From contig JAPPLW010000050.1 in NCBI GenBank assembly GCA_028819345.1, positions 1-64,000 of the forward strand: a DNA stretch of 64,000 nt, written 5' to 3'. Positions 8,829 to 18,467 of this stretch are shown here, piece after piece. The position numbers and the translations under genes are program-made. The DNA comes from a bacterium. Its GTDB lineage: Bacteria > Actinomycetota > Acidimicrobiia > Spongiisociales > ZC4RG35. Below the pieces are notes generated by a model, which worked only from the letters and a program-made list of their open reading frames with translations, did no database searches and was not told where the DNA came from. Numbering within the stretch: the first letter of the stretch is position 1; every line of letters starts with the position of its first letter.

Positions 8829-9398
8829 ATGCGGGTATTGATTCTCGACAATTATGACTCGTTCACCTTCAACCTCGCTCAGTACCTGGGAGAGTTGGGC
8901 GCCGAGCCGAAGGTGGTGAGAAGCGATGTGGTTCCTGCCGCCGAGGCTGCGGGCTGGGAAGTGGACCGGCTGGTGATCTCTCCGGGCCCGGGGCGTCCCG
9001 AGAACGCCGGGTTCTCTATCGACTACGTGAAGACCTTCGGGGGCCGCGTGCCCACGTTGGGGGTGTGTCTCGGACACCAAGCCGTAGCGGTGGCGTACGG
9101 CGGGGAAGTGGGTCCGGCGCCGGAGCCTCGACATGGGAAGACCTCCGCCATCCGCCACGACCAAGAGGGGGTGTTTCGTGGATGCGAGAATCCGTTTACA
9201 GCTACCCGTTACCACTCATTGGCCATCACTGCGCTGCCTCCCGATCTGAAAGCCTGCGCTTGGAGCGAAGACGGGGTTATCCAGGGAGTGCGCCACCGGT
9301 CCCTGCCGGTGATCGGTGTGCAGTTCCATCCCGAGAGCATCCTGACCACCGAGGGGAAGAGACTGCTGGCCAACTTTCTCGGCCAGGACGAGACGTGA
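8829..9398 (+). CDS. trpG: Anthranilate/aminodeoxychorismate synthase glutamine amidotransferase component
   Basis: ILDNYDSFTFNL, GVCLGHQ, GVQFHPESILT class I GATase motifs. Confidence 0.9.
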   Translation: MRVLILDNYDSFTFNLAQYLGELGAEPKVVRSDVVPAAEAAGWEVDRLVISPGPGRPENAGFSIDYVKTFGGRVPTLGVCLGHQAVAVAYGGEVGPAPEPRHGKTSAIRHDQEGVFRGCENPFTATRYHSLAITALPPDLKACAWSEDGVIQGVRHRSLPVIGVQFHPESILTTEGKRLLANFLGQDET

Positions 9399-9461
9399 GC
9401 CAGCCGGCAGGTTGGGGTGGGGGGATTCGGAGATATAGTCTGGTGCCAGAGGAGGTCCCAC

Positions 9462-10487
9462 ATGCCGATCGCCAGTCCCCAGCAATATCGCGACATGCTG
9501 GACGCGGCCCGGGAGGGAGGGTACGCCTATCCGGCCATCAACGTCACCTCCAGCGATACGCTCAACGCCGCCCTAGCCGGATTTGCCGCCGCCCGTTCGG
9601 ATGGCATTATCCAGGTCTCGACAGGTGGCGGCCAGTTTCTCTCAGGAGCAGCGGTGAACGACATGGCCCTGGGCGCCCGGGCTCTGGGGGAGTTTGCTCA
9701 TGCAGTGGCCGACCGGTACCCGATGGTGGTTGCCCTTCATACCGACCACTGCCCTCCCAACCGGGTGGATGATCTGATCCGGCCCCTCCTGGCCGAGACG
9801 TCCCGGCGGCGCGCCGCGGGATTGGGCCCGCTCTATCAAAGCCACATGCTGGACGCCTCCGCCCTGCCCCTGGATGAGAACCTGGCCCTCAGTTCCCAAC
9901 TCTTGGACGAGTGCGCTTCCCAGGAAGTACTGCTGGAACTGGAGATCGGAATAGTGGGCGGGGTGGAGGACACCATGGACCATTCCGGAGTGGACCGACA
10001 GAAGCTCTACACCACCCCCGAGGACATGGTGGCGGTGGCCGAGCGGCTGGGTTTGGGGGAGCGGGGCCGTTACCTTCTGGCCGCCGTCTTCGGGAATGTG
10101 CACGGGGTTTACAAGCCGGGCAAGGTGCAGCTGCGGCCCACCATCCTGCGAGACGGGCAGGCGGCCACCGAGGGGCGGTTCGGCTATCGTCACTACCTAG
10201 TCTTCCACGGGGGAAGCGGGTCGACTTCCGAGGAAATACAGGAGACGCTGAGCTACGGGGTGGTGAAGATGAACATTGACACCGACACTCAGTACGCCTT
10301 TACTCGTCCGGTGGCCGATCACATGCTCACCAACTACACGGGAGTGCTGAAGGTGGATGGGGAGGTGGGCAACAAAAAGGTCTACGATCCCCGGTCATAC
10401 ATGAAGAAGGCCCAGCAGGCAATGGCTGAACGGGTCGTGCAGGCCTGCGTGGAGTTGGGGTCGGCGGGCCGTTCTCGGAGCGCTTAG
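9462..10487 (+). CDS. fba: Class II fructose-bisphosphate aldolase
   Basis: MPIASPQQYRDMLDAAREGGYAYPAINVTSSDTLNAAL, ALHTDHCP, YLVFHGGSGS, YGVVKMNIDTDTQYAFT. Confidence 0.92.
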   Translation: MPIASPQQYRDMLDAAREGGYAYPAINVTSSDTLNAALAGFAAARSDGIIQVSTGGGQFLSGAAVNDMALGARALGEFAHAVADRYPMVVALHTDHCPPNRVDDLIRPLLAETSRRRAAGLGPLYQSHMLDASALPLDENLALSSQLLDECASQEVLLELEIGIVGGVEDTMDHSGVDRQKLYTTPEDMVAVAERLGLGERGRYLLAAVFGNVHGVYKPGKVQLRPTILRDGQAATEGRFGYRHYLVFHGGSGSTSEEIQETLSYGVVKMNIDTDTQYAFTRPVADHMLTNYTGVLKVDGEVGNKKVYDPRSYMKKAQQAMAERVVQACVELGSAGRSRSA

Positions 10488-10493
10488 CAGACC

Positions 10494-11861
10494 ATGGTGA
10501 GGGAGCCCCTTCACGAGACCTGGATCGACTCCAACCGTTTCGTTCCCCGCCGGTTCGCCCGGCCGATTCAGAAGTTCATGCAGGTGGAGGCGTCTGCCGG
10601 GGCGGCGCTTTTGGTGATGGCCGTGATCGCCATGGTGTGGGCCAATTCTCCGCTGTCGGACAGCTATTTCGAACTCTGGCACACCCATGTGGAGGTTGGG
10701 GTCGGTTCCATCCATCTGTTCTCCCACTCTCTCCAGGACTTCGTCAACGACGCGCTAATGGCCATCTTCTTCTTCGTGGTGGGCCTGGAGATAAAGCGCG
10801 AGGTGGTGCTCGGACGGCTCCGGGATCCCCGGGCCGCGGCCCTCCCGGTGGTGGCGGGCGCGGGAGGGATGCTGTTCCCGGCGCTGGCCTATGTGCTGAT
10901 CGTGATGGGAGAGGGAGGCCCGGCCTTGAACGGCTGGGCGGTCCCGACCGCCACCGATATCGCCTTCTCCCTGGGGGTGGTCTCCCTTCTGGGGAGCAGG
11001 GTGGCGCCCGGCGCCAAATTGTTCCTCTTGGCGCTCGCCATCGCCGATGACATCGGTGCCATCGCAATCATCGCCTTCTTCTATTCCGACAGCCTGCGGT
11101 GGGACTGGCTGACCTGGGGGATCCTCACTCTGGTGGCGGTGTCCATTGCCGGCCGGGTCGGCATCAGGGCCCGTACCTTTTACCTTCCCATGGCGCTTCT
11201 GGCCTGGTTTTGTATCTACGAGTCGGGAGTCCATCCCACCTTGGCGGGGGTTGCATTGGCTTTCATAACCCCGTCACGTCCCATGTATTCGGCCGAAGAA
11301 CTCTATGACAAGGGGCAGAGGATCCTCCACTCCTTCCCTCGCCGGGTAACCACCTATCACCAACGGGAAGAGGCCGACCACCAGATAATGGCGCTCACGG
11401 AGGTAGCCAGAGAGTCGGTGGCTCCGCTTGCCAGAAACGAGCACCGGCTGCTTGCCTGGAGCTCTTTCCTGGTGCTTCCCGTCTTTGCCCTGGCCAATGC
11501 CGGCGTCCGCCTGGAAGGGGATGTGAGCCAGTTGCTGCAACCGGTGGCGCTGGGGACCGCTCTAGGTCTTCTCGTGGGAAAGACGGTGGGGATCAGCTTG
11601 TTCACATGGCTGGCGGTGAAGATGGGATGGGGCATTCTTCCCGAGGGAATGGGCGCCCGCGACGTCGTGGCTCTGGCGGCGGTGGCCGGAATCGGATTCA
11701 CGGTGGCCATCTTCGTCTCCGGGCTGGCCTTTGTCGACCCAGGACTCATCGATCAGGCCAAGCTCGGGATTCTGAGCGGATCGTTGCTCGCTGGGCTGCT
11801 GGGATTCTTTTTATACAGGTTTGGCCCCTCTCCGCCGCCCCCGGAAGAGGCGTCCGGCTAG
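10494..11861 (+). CDS. nhaA: Na+/H+ antiporter NhaA
   Basis: NDALMAIFFFVVGLEIKREVVLG, PTATDIAFSLGV, ALAIADDIGAIAIIAFFYS. Confidence 0.95.
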   Translation: MVREPLHETWIDSNRFVPRRFARPIQKFMQVEASAGAALLVMAVIAMVWANSPLSDSYFELWHTHVEVGVGSIHLFSHSLQDFVNDALMAIFFFVVGLEIKREVVLGRLRDPRAAALPVVAGAGGMLFPALAYVLIVMGEGGPALNGWAVPTATDIAFSLGVVSLLGSRVAPGAKLFLLALAIADDIGAIAIIAFFYSDSLRWDWLTWGILTLVAVSIAGRVGIRARTFYLPMALLAWFCIYESGVHPTLAGVALAFITPSRPMYSAEELYDKGQRILHSFPRRVTTYHQREEADHQIMALTEVARESVAPLARNEHRLLAWSSFLVLPVFALANAGVRLEGDVSQLLQPVALGTALGLLVGKTVGISLFTWLAVKMGWGILPEGMGARDVVALAAVAGIGFTVAIFVSGLAFVDPGLIDQAKLGILSGSLLAGLLGFFLYRFGPSPPPPEEASG

Positions 11862-11927
11862 AGGCGTCCGGCTAGTAGAATGCTGTAGGGAAGTTCATAA
11901 TCACTTATGCAAAGAAGGAGTAACTCC

Positions 11928-13019
11928 ATGAAGAAGACGGCATTGACGCTCTTGGTGGTTGCGCTGCTGGTTGCAGCCTGCGGAGATGACGCCGCCGAGA
12001 CCACGACCACGGCTGCGCCCGCTACAACCCAGGCCCCGGCTACCGAGCCCGCCCCGGCCGCCGCGGATGTTCTGGATCAGGTGATTGCCCGCGGTGAGTT
12101 GAACTGCGGAGTCAACGAGACCATTCCAGGATTTGGCTACAAGGATGCCGCAGGGACCTTCACGGGCTTCGACGTGGATCTGTGCCGGGCGGTGGCTGCT
12201 GCAATCGTCGGGGACAGCGAAGCGGTCAGGTTTGAAGCGCTGACAGCCGCTGCCCGCTTCGAGGCCCTGACCTCGGGGCTGATCGACCTCCTGGTGCGGA
12301 ACACCACCTGGACGCAGAGCCGAGACACCGACCTGGGTCTTGACTTCGGACCGACCACCTACTACGACGGCCAGCAGCTGATGGCCAAGGCGGAGCAGGG
12401 ATTCAGTTCCGGGTCAGCCCTCGAAGAGATAGAGGGCGCCACAGTTTGCGCGATCGCCGGTACGACGACTGAGAAGAACATGACGGAAGCAGCCAATGCT
12501 GCCGGAGTCAACATCACCCTAAGCACATTCGAGGACTTCAATGTGGTGATAGAGGGCTTCAAGTCGGGCGCCTGTGACGTGGTGACCAGCGACGGGTCGA
12601 CCTTGGTTTCCCGGAAGGCCACCGAAGGGGCGGCCGGTGAGGACTGGGTGATCTTCCCCTCGGTTCCGATTTCCAAGGAGCCGCTCGGTCCCAGTTGGAT
12701 CCAGAACCAGTCGCGCATGGGTGATGTGGTCACCTGGACGGTGTTTGCCATGTTGATTGCAGAGGAGAAGGGCATCACCTCTTCCAATGTGGATGACATG
12801 TTGAACGTCGATGGTGAGGCGAGCCGCCTGTTCGGGGCTACCGAGGACGAGTTGCAGACCAAGATGGGCCTCCCGGCGGATGCCTTCTATCAAGTGATCA
12901 AGCAGGTCGGCAACTATGGCGAGGTTTATGACCGGCACCTGACGCCCCTAGGGCTCGAGCGGGGACTGAACGCCCTCCAAGCTGATGGGGGCCTCCTCTA
13001 CCCACCGCCCGCCCGGTAA
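11928..13019 (+). CDS. General amino-acid ABC transporter substrate-binding lipoprotein (AapJ-like), copy 1
   Basis: Lipobox LLVAACGDD, LNCGVNETIPGFGYKDAAGTFTGFDVDLCRAVAAAI. Confidence 0.88.
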   Translation: MKKTALTLLVVALLVAACGDDAAETTTTAAPATTQAPATEPAPAAADVLDQVIARGELNCGVNETIPGFGYKDAAGTFTGFDVDLCRAVAAAIVGDSEAVRFEALTAAARFEALTSGLIDLLVRNTTWTQSRDTDLGLDFGPTTYYDGQQLMAKAEQGFSSGSALEEIEGATVCAIAGTTTEKNMTEAANAAGVNITLSTFEDFNVVIEGFKSGACDVVTSDGSTLVSRKATEGAAGEDWVIFPSVPISKEPLGPSWIQNQSRMGDVVTWTVFAMLIAEEKGITSSNVDDMLNVDGEASRLFGATEDELQTKMGLPADAFYQVIKQVGNYGEVYDRHLTPLGLERGLNALQADGGLLYPPPAR

Positions 13020-13040
13020 TCCTGTAAGAGCCGACTATTC

Positions 13041-13081
13041 GATGAGGCCCGGAACCCAGCGTTCCGGGCCTCATCTTGTTT
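13041..13081 (+). terminator. Rho-independent terminator: perfect 15-bp stem, 5-nt loop, followed by TTGTTT
   Basis: GATGAGGCCCGGAAC-CCAGC-GTTCCGGGCCTCATC-TTGTTT. Confidence 0.88.
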
Positions 13082-13095
13082 GGAGGAGTTTTCCG

Positions 13096-14184
13096 ATGAG
13101 AAGAGAGATGGTCGCGCTCTTGGTGTTGATGCTGGCGGCTGCCGGATGCGGTGGAGGTTATACCGGGGAAAGCACCACAACGGCAGCCTCCGCCACCACC
13201 CAAACCGCTGCTGCGGAGCCTTCTCCGACAGATCTCCTGCATGCGGTATTCGCCCGTGGCGAATTGAACTGCGGGGTGAACGAGATTCTTCCCGGATTCG
13301 GGTACAAGGACTCCGAGGGGGTCTTCACGGGCTTCGACGTGGATCTGTGCCGGGCGGTGGCGGCTGCGATTCTCGGCGACGCACAGGCGGTCAGGTACAG
13401 GTCGCTCAACTCCGCCACCCGCTTCGAGGCGGTGAACTCGGGGCTGATCGATCTCCTGAGCCGCAACACCACCTGGACGCAGAGCCGAGACACCGACCTG
13501 GGTCTTGACTTCGGGCCCACCACTTACTACGACGGCCAGCAACTCATGGCGAAGGGCGCTGCCGGGTTCCACTCGATGTCCACTCTGGAGGACATCGAGG
13601 GCGCGGTGGTGTGCGCCAACGCGGGCACCACGACCGAGAAGAACATCTCCGAGGCAGCCGCGGCTGCCGGAGTCAACATCACCCTGAACACCTTTGAGGA
13701 TGCCAACATAGTGCTGGAAAACTTCAGTTCCGGGGCTTGCGACGTGGTCACCGGCGACGGGTCCGCCCTGGTTTCCCGGAAGGCCACAGAAGGGGCGGCT
13801 GGCGACGACTGGGTGATCTTCCCGCAGGTGCCCATCTCCAAGGAGCCGCTCGGTCCGGTCTGGATCCAGAACCAGTCACGCTTCGGTGATGTGGTCACCT
13901 GGACGGTGTTTGCCATGTTGATTGCAGAGGAGAAGGGCATCACCTCTTCCAATGTGGATGACATGTTGAACGTCGATGGTGAGGCGAGCCGCCTGTTCGG
14001 GGCTACCGAGGACGAGTTGCAGACCAAGATGGGCCTCCCGGCGGATGCCTTCTATCAAGTGATCAAGCAGGTCGGCAACTATGCCGAGGTCTTTGACCGG
14101 CACCTGACGCCGCTGGCGCTCGGGCGCGGTTTGAACGCGCTCTACACAGACGGGGGTCTTCTCTACCCTCCGCCTGCCCGGTAA
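13096..14184 (+). CDS. Amino-acid ABC transporter substrate-binding lipoprotein (AapJ-like), copy 2
   Basis: Paralogue of the preceding gene: LNCGVNEILPGFGYKDSEGVFTGFDVDLCRAVAAAI. Confidence 0.88.
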   Translation: MRREMVALLVLMLAAAGCGGGYTGESTTTAASATTQTAAAEPSPTDLLHAVFARGELNCGVNEILPGFGYKDSEGVFTGFDVDLCRAVAAAILGDAQAVRYRSLNSATRFEAVNSGLIDLLSRNTTWTQSRDTDLGLDFGPTTYYDGQQLMAKGAAGFHSMSTLEDIEGAVVCANAGTTTEKNISEAAAAAGVNITLNTFEDANIVLENFSSGACDVVTGDGSALVSRKATEGAAGDDWVIFPQVPISKEPLGPVWIQNQSRFGDVVTWTVFAMLIAEEKGITSSNVDDMLNVDGEASRLFGATEDELQTKMGLPADAFYQVIKQVGNYAEVFDRHLTPLALGRGLNALYTDGGLLYPPPAR

Positions 14185-14266
14185 TCGCTCCGGCCACACA
14201 CGATAGGATGAGGCCCGGAGCGCCGCGCTCTGAGCCCAATCCCGCCTATGTAGAGTTTGCAGAGCC

Positions 14267-15157
14267 GTGATCCCCCGTTCCGTCGATGAAGTAACCGCCG
14301 CCTTCGCCGGATACCGCTATCTGGCTGACCGGCCCCTAGCGGTGGCGATTCACCTCTCCCGCAGCCTTGCCCGTCCCCTGTTCCTGGAGGGAGAGGCGGG
14401 GGTGGGCAAGACGGAGGTCGCCAAAGTGCTGGCCCAGGTGCTGGACACCGAACTCATCCGTCTGCAGTGCTACGAGGGCCTAGACGCCAATCACGCCCTG
14501 TACGAGTGGGACTATGCCCGCCAGATGCTTGCCATTCGCCTCATAGAGGCGGGTGGGGGACAGGACCGGGCTTCCGTGGAGAGCATCATGAGCCGCGAAT
14601 ACCTGCTGGCCCGCCCGCTCCTTCAGGCGGTGGAGTTCTCGTCCTCGGAAGGAAGGCCGGCGGTGTTGTTGATCGACGAACTTGACCGGGCCGACGAGGA
14701 GTTCGAGGCGTTCCTATTGGAGATACTCTCCGATTTCCAGGTGACCATTCCCGAGATAGGAGTCGTCCGCGCCGCCGCGCCGCCGGTGGTGGTGATCACC
14801 TCCAACCGCACCCGGGAGATACACGATGCGTTGAAGAGAAGGTGCATCTATCACTGGCTGGACTTTCCCGATCTGGACCGGGAAGTGGAGATAGTCAGGG
14901 CAAAAGTGCCGGACATCGACGAGCGGCTGGCCCGCCAACTCGCTGAGGCGATGTCCGATCTCCGCTCCCTGGAACTCTTCAAACCTCCCGGGGTGGCCGA
15001 GACTCTGGACTGGGCCCGCGCGCTAGGAGTGTTGGGCGCCTCCGAGCTGACCTCCGAGGCGGTTTCGGACACCCTCGGTGTGGTCCTGAAGTACCGCGAG
15101 GACGTCGAGGCTGTCACCCAGAGGGGCGTAGAAAGCCTGGTACGGACGAGCAGTTGA
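14267..15157 (+). CDS. MoxR/CoxD-family AAA+ ATPase
   Basis: EGEAGVGKTEVAKVLA Walker A, VLLIDELDRADEEFEAFLLEILSD Walker B. Confidence 0.88.
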   Translation: MIPRSVDEVTAAFAGYRYLADRPLAVAIHLSRSLARPLFLEGEAGVGKTEVAKVLAQVLDTELIRLQCYEGLDANHALYEWDYARQMLAIRLIEAGGGQDRASVESIMSREYLLARPLLQAVEFSSSEGRPAVLLIDELDRADEEFEAFLLEILSDFQVTIPEIGVVRAAAPPVVVITSNRTREIHDALKRRCIYHWLDFPDLDREVEIVRAKVPDIDERLARQLAEAMSDLRSLELFKPPGVAETLDWARALGVLGASELTSEAVSDTLGVVLKYREDVEAVTQRGVESLVRTSS

Positions 15158-15167
15158 GCCCGGGAGG

Positions 15168-16289
15168 ATGGCTGGCGCTGAGACCTTGGTGGAGTTCACC
15201 CGGGAACTGCGCGAAGAGGGGCTGTCGGTAGGCTCCACCACCGCCGCCGACCTCATGACTGCCTTGGACAAGGTGGGATTGGCCTCCGCGGCCGACGTCC
15301 ATGCCGCCTTTCGCTGCCTGACGGTCTCCTCGCCTTGGCATTTGGAGGTCTTCGACCGGGTGTTCGTGCGATTCTTCGGTCGTTACCTGACCGAGGGATT
15401 AGCCATGACCGCGCCGCCTCAGCCTCGCTCGTGGACGATCAGGCGGGTCCAGAGGGGTGGAGTGGAGGGAGATGGCGACGACGCCGGCCCGGAGATGGAG
15501 ACTTTCACCGGAGCTTCCTGGACCGAGCGCCTGGCCCACAAGGACTTTTCGGAACTAACCAAGATAGAGCAGGCTCAGGTTCGCAGCCTGCTGGCCCAGA
15601 TGATGTGGCGGCCTGCTCCGGTGAAGAGTCGTCGAAGGCGGCCTTCCGCCGCCGGAGACCGCCCCGACCTTCGGCGTAGCCTGCGTAAGTGCGTGGGACC
15701 CGAGGGCGACTTGATAAAGCTGGAGGGCAGCGAACGCAAGAGGAGGCCGCGTCCCATCTTGTTCATTGCCGACGTGTCAGGCTCCATGGAGCGGTACACG
15801 GAGATGCTCCTCTACTTCGCCCATGCCGCCCGGGCTCGCCTCGGCAGGATGGAGACCTTTGTGTTTTCCACCCGCCTCACCCGGATCACGCGACAACTGA
15901 TGCGTCGCAACCCCACCGAGGCCCTGTCCCAGGTCTCCGGGTCGGTGGAGGATTGGTCGGGAGGCACGAGGATCGGGGAGTGTCTCCGCTCCTTCAACTA
16001 CGACTGGAGCAGGCGGGTCACCCGGGGCGGGCCGGTGGCGCTGATCGTCTCCGACGGTTGGGACCGGGGGGACCCGGCGATGCTCTCCGACGAGATGGAA
16101 CGTCTTCGCCGAACTGTGCACCGGCTGGTCTGGGTCAATCCACTGGCGTCGCGGGAAGGATATTCCCCCGAAACCAGGGGGATGCGCGCCGCACTGCCTC
16201 ACGTGGATGACTTCTTGGCGGGAGGTCGGCTCTCGGATCTCGCTACGCTGGTATCACTCTTGGAATCTCTGCCGGAGCGCAAAAAGTGA
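15168..16289 (+). CDS. CoxE-like VWA-domain protein
   Basis: MIDAS motif [17 protein letters not shown]; pairs with the MoxR ATPase. Confidence 0.85.
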   Translation: MAGAETLVEFTRELREEGLSVGSTTAADLMTALDKVGLASAADVHAAFRCLTVSSPWHLEVFDRVFVRFFGRYLTEGLAMTAPPQPRSWTIRRVQRGGVEGDGDDAGPEMETFTGASWTERLAHKDFSELTKIEQAQVRSLLAQMMWRPAPVKSRRRRPSAAGDRPDLRRSLRKCVGPEGDLIKLEGSERKRRPRPILFIADVSGSMERYTEMLLYFAHAARARLGRMETFVFSTRLTRITRQLMRRNPTEALSQVSGSVEDWSGGTRIGECLRSFNYDWSRRVTRGGPVALIVSDGWDRGDPAMLSDEMERLRRTVHRLVWVNPLASREGYSPETRGMRAALPHVDDFLAGGRLSDLATLVSLLESLPERKK

Positions 16290-16597
16290 TGAAGGAAGCC
16301 TTGGAAACCCGTGACCGCTGGCTGGCCGAGGGGAAGGAAGTGGTGGTGGCCACGGTGGTGGCCACGGCCGGGCCCTCTCCCCGTCCCGTGGGGGCAAAAT
16401 TCCTGGTGTCCTCCGAAGGCGACATGGCCGGTTCGGTGTCAGGGGGCTGTGTGGAGAACGACGTCTATGAGCATGCGCTCGGGGTGATGAAGGAAGGTCG
16501 CCCGCGCCTGGTCACCTACGGGATCAGTGATGACGACGCCTTCACGGTGGGGCTCTCCTGCGGAGGGACGATACAGGTGTTCATCGAACCGTGGTGA
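16286..16597 (+). CDS. XdhC/CoxI N-terminal domain protein
   Basis: [41 protein letters not shown]. Confidence 0.85.
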   Translation: MMKEALETRDRWLAEGKEVVVATVVATAGPSPRPVGAKFLVSSEGDMAGSVSGGCVENDVYEHALGVMKEGRPRLVTYGISDDDAFTVGLSCGGTIQVFIEPW

Positions 16598-17382
16598 GCG
16601 AGGACCGTCGGACCGGGGAGGTCTTGGGGGCCTGTTCCCGCATGATCGAAGAACGGAAGCTGGGAGCGCGCCTCACCGTGGTGGAAGGGATCGGGACCGG
16701 AGCCTCGGCGGTGGTGGACGCCCAGGAAGGTTTGGTGGCCGGCGCACTTCCTGCGGGCACTCCCTCGTCCGTGATGACCGATGCAAACACTCTGATCGGG
16801 CGGGAGAGGTCCATGACCGTTTCCTATGGAGACCGGGACGTTTTCATCGATGTGATCATCCCCCGTCCTCACCTCATCATCTTCGGAGCGGTCCACATCG
16901 CCCAGGCGTTGTGCGCGCTCGGGAGGCACCTCGACTTTGACATCACGGTCTCCGATGCTCGACCCGCTTTTCTGACGCCCGAGCGTTTTCCTCACGCCGA
17001 CCAGTTGCTGGTGGGTTGGCCGGACGAGCTTGCGGGATGGCTTTTCTTCGACCGGCGCTCCTATGTCGTGGTGCTGAGTCACGACGACCGGTTCGAGTCG
17101 CCGCTCTGGCCGTTGGTACTCAGATCGCCGGTGCCCTACATCGGGGCGATGGGCAGTGGCCGCACCGCCGCTGCGCGGAGGGCGCGATTGGCGGAAGCGG
17201 GCTACTCCCCGGAGGAGATCAGCAGGATCAGAGGCCCGATCGGAATCGATATCGGGGCAGAGTCCCCTGCGGAGGTGGCGGTTGCCATCCTGGGGGAGAT
17301 GATCTCAACACGCCGTCAGGCGCAGACCCCCTTGGAACTGATCGGCCGGCCTCGACGGCCCGCCCGGAGTGCAGGACCGTGA
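16591..17382 (+). CDS. XdhC/CoxF Rossmann-domain protein
   Basis: [31 protein letters not shown]...[18 protein letters not shown]...[24 protein letters not shown]. Confidence 0.87.
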   Translation: MVSEDRRTGEVLGACSRMIEERKLGARLTVVEGIGTGASAVVDAQEGLVAGALPAGTPSSVMTDANTLIGRERSMTVSYGDRDVFIDVIIPRPHLIIFGAVHIAQALCALGRHLDFDITVSDARPAFLTPERFPHADQLLVGWPDELAGWLFFDRRSYVVVLSHDDRFESPLWPLVLRSPVPYIGAMGSGRTAAARRARLAEAGYSPEEISRIRGPIGIDIGAESPAEVAVAILGEMISTRRQAQTPLELIGRPRRPARSAGP

Positions 17383-18029
17383 TCGCCAACCTGGTACTGG
17401 CGGCCGGAGGCTCCTCGCGGCTTGGCCGGCCCAAGCAGTTGGAACCGTGGGGTGAAGGGGCCACCCTGCTGGGAAAGGTCCTGGAGAACGCCCTGGCAAT
17501 GGGATCGGAGGAGACGTGGGTGGTGCTGGGCGCCGCCCACGAGGAGATCCTGGCGAGAACCGACTTCTCCGGATGCCGAGTGGTGATCAACCATGAATGG
17601 GAAGAGGGATTAGCCAGTTCTTTGAGAGCGGGACTTGACGCCTTGGAGAGAGGTTCAAGGGTGTCAGGGGCGCTTGTTCTCCTGGGCGACCAACCCGGCG
17701 TAGATCCCGAGACCGTTGCTCGGCTGCGGCAGGCCTACCGGCCCGGGATCACACCGGCGGTGGTTCCCAGGTACCGATACGTGGTTTCCAACCCGGTGCT
17801 GGTGGATAGAGTTCTGTGGCGACGGCTTATGATGTTGGAAGGAGACCGCGGCGCCATGCAGCTATTGAAGGCGCACCCCGAGTGGGTCACCGAAGTGTGG
17901 CTCGCCGACCTGCATCCCGAGGATGTCGACGACCAGCAGGATGTCGACAGACTGAGACCCCGCAGCCTCGCCCGGGGAGGGGACGGGTTCCAGGTGGAGG
18001 GGTCCCTGGTCGCATCTGAGAAGGAGTAG
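17379..18029 (+). CDS. MobA-like nucleotidyltransferase (molybdopterin cytidylyl/nucleotidyltransferase)
   Basis: NLVLAAGGSSRLGRPKQLEPWGEGATLLGKVLENAL; GALVLLGDQPGVDPETV. Confidence 0.87.
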   Translation: MIANLVLAAGGSSRLGRPKQLEPWGEGATLLGKVLENALAMGSEETWVVLGAAHEEILARTDFSGCRVVINHEWEEGLASSLRAGLDALERGSRVSGALVLLGDQPGVDPETVARLRQAYRPGITPAVVPRYRYVVSNPVLVDRVLWRRLMMLEGDRGAMQLLKAHPEWVTEVWLADLHPEDVDDQQDVDRLRPRSLARGGDGFQVEGSLVASEKE

Positions 18030-18037
18030 GGAGGAAA

Positions 18038-18442
18038 GTGCCGACCATAGGAAAGATCGCGGGAATGGATCATCTCTCCGCGGCGCGGTTGCGTCGAGCG
18101 GGAATCAAGACCTCGCGTACCTTTCTGGAGGAGGCGCGGGGGGAAAAGCGCCTCGTCTCTCTCTCCGAGGCGACCGGCATCGATCAGAACACGCTGCGGA
18201 ATCTGGCGGCGTCCGCCGACCTGATGCGCCTGGAGGGGATGGGCGGGGCCTACTGCGGCTTGCTGCGGGCCGCCGGCATCCACTCCGTGTCGCAACTGGG
18301 GAGGCTGTCCCCCGAGGAGGTGACCAGGTCGCTGCTGGCCGTCAATCACCACCGTCGGATAGTCCGACGCCTACCCAGTCCCCGGGAGGTGGAACTGTGG
18401 GTGATGCAAGCCTCCGATCCGGGATTCGCCGACCGGGAGTAG
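18038..18442 (+). CDS. DUF4332-type helix-hairpin-helix protein
   Basis: IAGMDHLSAARLRRAGIKTSRTFLEEA...LMRLEGMGGAYCGLLRAAGIHSVSQLG. Confidence 0.65.
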   Translation: MPTIGKIAGMDHLSAARLRRAGIKTSRTFLEEARGEKRLVSLSEATGIDQNTLRNLAASADLMRLEGMGGAYCGLLRAAGIHSVSQLGRLSPEEVTRSLLAVNHHRRIVRRLPSPREVELWVMQASDPGFADRE

Positions 18443-18467
18443 GGAGTGCGGGAAGGCGGACCGCCGT

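Noticed and set aside
16286-17382. Split XdhC suspected as a frameshift
   Set aside because: The two ORFs overlap with good starts, and separate CoxI-like and CoxF-like proteins are a known arrangement, so likely two genuine genes.
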